From: Euleptes europaea | Lineage: Eukaryota; Chordata; Lepidosauria; Squamata; Sphaerodactylidae | Assembly: GCF_029931775.1 (NCBI RefSeq) | Contig: NC_079331.1 | Coordinates: 25,235,720 to 25,299,719, forward strand | Length of the DNA: 64,000 nt | Direction: 5' to 3' | Part shown: piece by piece, positions 61,876 through 64,000 of the stretch | Layout of the letters: each line of letters opens with the position of its first letter | Position numbering within the stretch: position 1 is the stretch's first letter | The notes under the pieces: generated by a model | What the model was told of the DNA's origin: nothing | What the model saw: only the letters and a program-made list of their open reading frames with translations | Databases searched by the model: none | Made by a program: the position numbers and the translations under genes

Positions 61876-62124
61876 GAGAGCCAGCATGGTGTAGTGGTTA
61901 AGAGCGGTGGACTCTGATCTGGAGAACTGGGTGATTCCCCACTCCCCCATATGAAGCCTGCTGGGTGACCTTGGGTGAGTCACAGTTCTCTCTGAACTCT
62001 CTCAGCCTCACCTACCTCACAAGGTGTCTGTTGTGGGGAGGGGAAGGGAAGGAGATTGTAAGCCGCTTGGAGACTCCTTGAAGGTAGAGAAAAGAGGGGT
62101 ATAAAGCCCAACTCCTCTTCTCCT
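61876..62124 (+). mobile_element. tRNA-headed squamate SINE, second copy
   Basis: 'agagccagcatggtgtagtg' head, 'gggtgaccttgggtgagtca', 'gattgtaagccgcttggaga' and tail 'gaggggtataaagccc'. Same orientation as the copy at 61372 but a different tail subtype. Confidence 0.9.
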
Positions 62125-62952
62125 TTAGGGCAGCAGAGGGAAGGAGGGCGGGCAAGAGGGCGCAGTGTGTTTCCTGGTGCATAAATCAACCAGGGAATTA
62201 AGTAGCACAAAGCTGTCTTGAGGGCAGTTTGCTTCAAGCAGATTAGCTTCAAGCTGATTCTCTACTCTGTTTCGGTGGCAAAGCCAGTCTGGTTCTTCAA
62301 CTTGATTTCACTGTCCTGATTTCCCCCAAAGAACCCTGGAAACAGCAGCCACGGAAAACCTCTGAAAATCCCACCTCCATAGTATTAGTTTCCAACCAGC
62401 TGGTTGAGCAGGTTCGAAGGACAGGAGGGTTTACAACAGCGGTAGCAAGAATGCGGCAGGTGCAGGGGCCAGAGCTGTGCCCGCTGCCCTCCCTACCCAC
62501 GGGGTACAGGGAGGGGCTTTCTGCAAGCAGATGGGGGCCGGCCCCTCCCCAAGCATCAGCTGCAGCATGATGCTTCACAGGATCCGCTTCTCGAAGGGCT
62601 GCTGGCCCCACTTCCTTTTCACCATGTTATAGAAGCAGGAAAGTTGGCCTTCTGGGCAGTAGGGATTTGAGCCATGTATGGATGGGGGGCTGCCTTCTTC
62701 CTTCTCCACCCCTGGCTGTGCTGGCTGCCTCTCTTCCCCCACCCCCCACCCCAGCAGGAGCAAAAGGCCCAGGACAGCCGGGCTCAGAATGGCAGAGGTG
62801 GCGCTGGGATGTCAGTGGGGTGCCCAAAGGCGGCGGCGGTGAGTGGGGGGGGGCAGTAGGAACCCTGCAGTGTTTCCAAAATGTCTGCTTCTGTCTTTGC
62901 AGCCCACGTTTCTCCCCAGTGGGGATTCAAAGCAATCTGCAATGCTACACTG

Positions 62953-63290
62953 CAGGGCTCCCCAACCTTTTGGGGCCTGCGGGCACAATTTGGAGTTCTG
63001 ACACAGCATGGTGGGCACAGCAGCAACATGGCTGCCACAAAAGGGTTGCCGCAGGGGGAGGAGCCAGCCACAAAAGGGTTGCCACAGTCCTTGTATTTAA
63101 AAATATTCAAAAACCAAAAACAAACCCAGACAGTACCTTCATTAATATTATTAATACCAACCAAAACAACACAGCACAGTATGCAAGCTTAAAAGCTATT
63201 CATAATTCTTCATCAGGTTGGATGTTAGAAAGCAGACAGAAAGTGTGTGTGTGTGTTGGGGAGAGTCTCTCAGAAAGTTTAAAGGGGGAG
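62953..63290 (+). mobile_element. hAT-like element, left-end fragment
   Basis: Starts 'cagggctccccaaccttttg' with 'gggcctgcgggcacaatttg', a typical hAT terminus and subterminal region. I do not find the mirrored right end in the remaining sequence, so it is truncated or its end is decayed. Confidence 0.5.
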
Positions 63291-63394
63291 AGCTTTGCAG
63301 TGCAATCCTAAACATGCTGCTTACTCAGAAGTAATTCAAGTGGGACTTACCTGCAGCCAGTCCTCTAAACGTGGTGATTAAAGCTTACCAAGGC

Positions 63395-63505
63395 TAGTGG
63401 TTGCCCTTGCTGTCCCCTGCAGAGTCATCTTTGGTGGCCTCCCATCCAAGTACCGGCTCAGCTTAGCTTCCAAGATCTGATGAGATTGGGCTGTACTATA
63501 CCCTT
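63395..63505 (-). mobile_element. 5S-rRNA-derived SINE fragment
   Basis: 'cccatccaagtaccggctca' and 'gcttagcttccaagatctga' are the reverse complement of the 5S promoter region (agatcttggaagctaagc). A 5'-end fragment only. Confidence 0.8.
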
Positions 63506-63664
63506 TCACATCCCTGATCATCACCACTAAGCCAGAAAAATTACCACAGCAGGTCATACCAAAGGAAGGCAGGGAGCTGTTCCTGTTGGCAGCAGGGGAT
63601 AGGACTTGCAAAAATGGGTATAAATTTTGGGTGGAAATGTACCGGCTGGACTTTTAGGGAAAAT

Positions 63665-63836
63665 ATTTTACAGTAAGAGTTGTTCATCAGTGGAATCAGC
63701 TACCGAGGGTGAGCTCCCCCTCACTGGCAGTCTTTAAGCAGCAGCTGGACAAATACTTGTCAGGGATGCTCTCGTGCATTAAGCAGGGTTTGGACTAGAT
63801 GGCCTCTATGGTCACTTCCAACACTATGATTCTTTG
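63665..63836 (+). mobile_element. CR1 LINE 3' end, different subfamily
   Basis: 'gttgttcatcagtggaatca', 'ctggcagtctttaagcagca' and 'ggtttggactagatggcctc', ending 'acactatgattctttg'. The sequence differs from the CR1 group at 38 kb. Confidence 0.8.
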
Positions 63837-64000
63837 AAATGGGGGGAGTATAACAGAAAAAGCCATTTCTGTAAAAACAAAGGCCAATATGGTGCAGGGA
63901 TCGGAAGTCTCCAGAGGGGAAAGACACAAGAGCAAGGTGGCCCTCGCCGGAGGAGGATGCGGCCCCTGTAGTGAGAAGCCCACCTTTGCCCCCAGTTCTG

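Larger units (their letters stand above)
62125..64000. other. Sequence downstream of SERINC4
   Basis: Apart from the hAT-like, 5S-SINE and CR1 fragments listed separately, no exon is recognised. The segment 63290-63360 resembles a common reptile repeat ('gcagtgcaatcctaaacatg'). Confidence 0.5.

Overview
The window is vertebrate nuclear DNA, gene-rich and GC-rich, and most likely from a squamate reptile (lizard or snake). Five intron-containing protein genes are readable exon by exon with canonical GT/AG splice sites: FES (minus, 3' end outside the window), FURIN (minus), MFAP1 (plus), HYPK (minus) and SERINC4 (plus). The squamate assignment rests on the repeats: CR1 LINEs ending in a tandem ATTCTATG tail, L2 and L1 fragments, tRNA-headed SINEs of the 'agccagcgtggtgtagtggtt' type, 5S-rRNA-derived SINEs and hAT DNA transposons. 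The species cannot be named from this.

Layout: 1-9.3 kb FES, exon 1 to the exon that opens the kinase N-lobe. 9.3-14 kb FES-FURIN spacer with L2 and CR1 pieces and a 684-bp near-perfect palindrome. 14-31 kb FURIN with a repeat-filled 5.5-kb second intron and a CpG-island first exon. 31-39.6 kb repeat-dominated spacer (SINE, AT-rich L1, CR1 interrupted by a hAT element, a longer CR1 with RT domain, L2). 39.6-44.7 kb MFAP1 with CpG-island promoter. 45.8-49.5 kb HYPK, tail to tail with MFAP1. 49.5-55.7 kb spacer with CR1, MIR and probable LTR fossils. 55.7-61.3 kb SERINC4. 61.3-64 kb repeats.

FURIN-FES is the conserved head-to-tail pair known from human 15q26.1, and MFAP1-HYPK-SERINC4 is the block known from human 15q15.3 with the same relative orientations. 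Their direct apposition here, with MFAP1 where BLM lies in human, marks a rearrangement between the two lineages. The genes are functionally unrelated: a myeloid/epithelial tyrosine kinase, a trans-Golgi proprotein convertase, a spliceosome component, a ribosome/NatA-associated chaperone and a serine-incorporator-family membrane protein.

I found no new multi-gene system. The best leads are the palindrome at 11.6-12.3 kb, the unusual FES start, a one-base deletion in FES exon 6, the missing acidic-cluster serines in the FURIN tail, an inverted duplication inside FURIN intron 2, and a hAT element that carries promoter-like GC-rich cargo.
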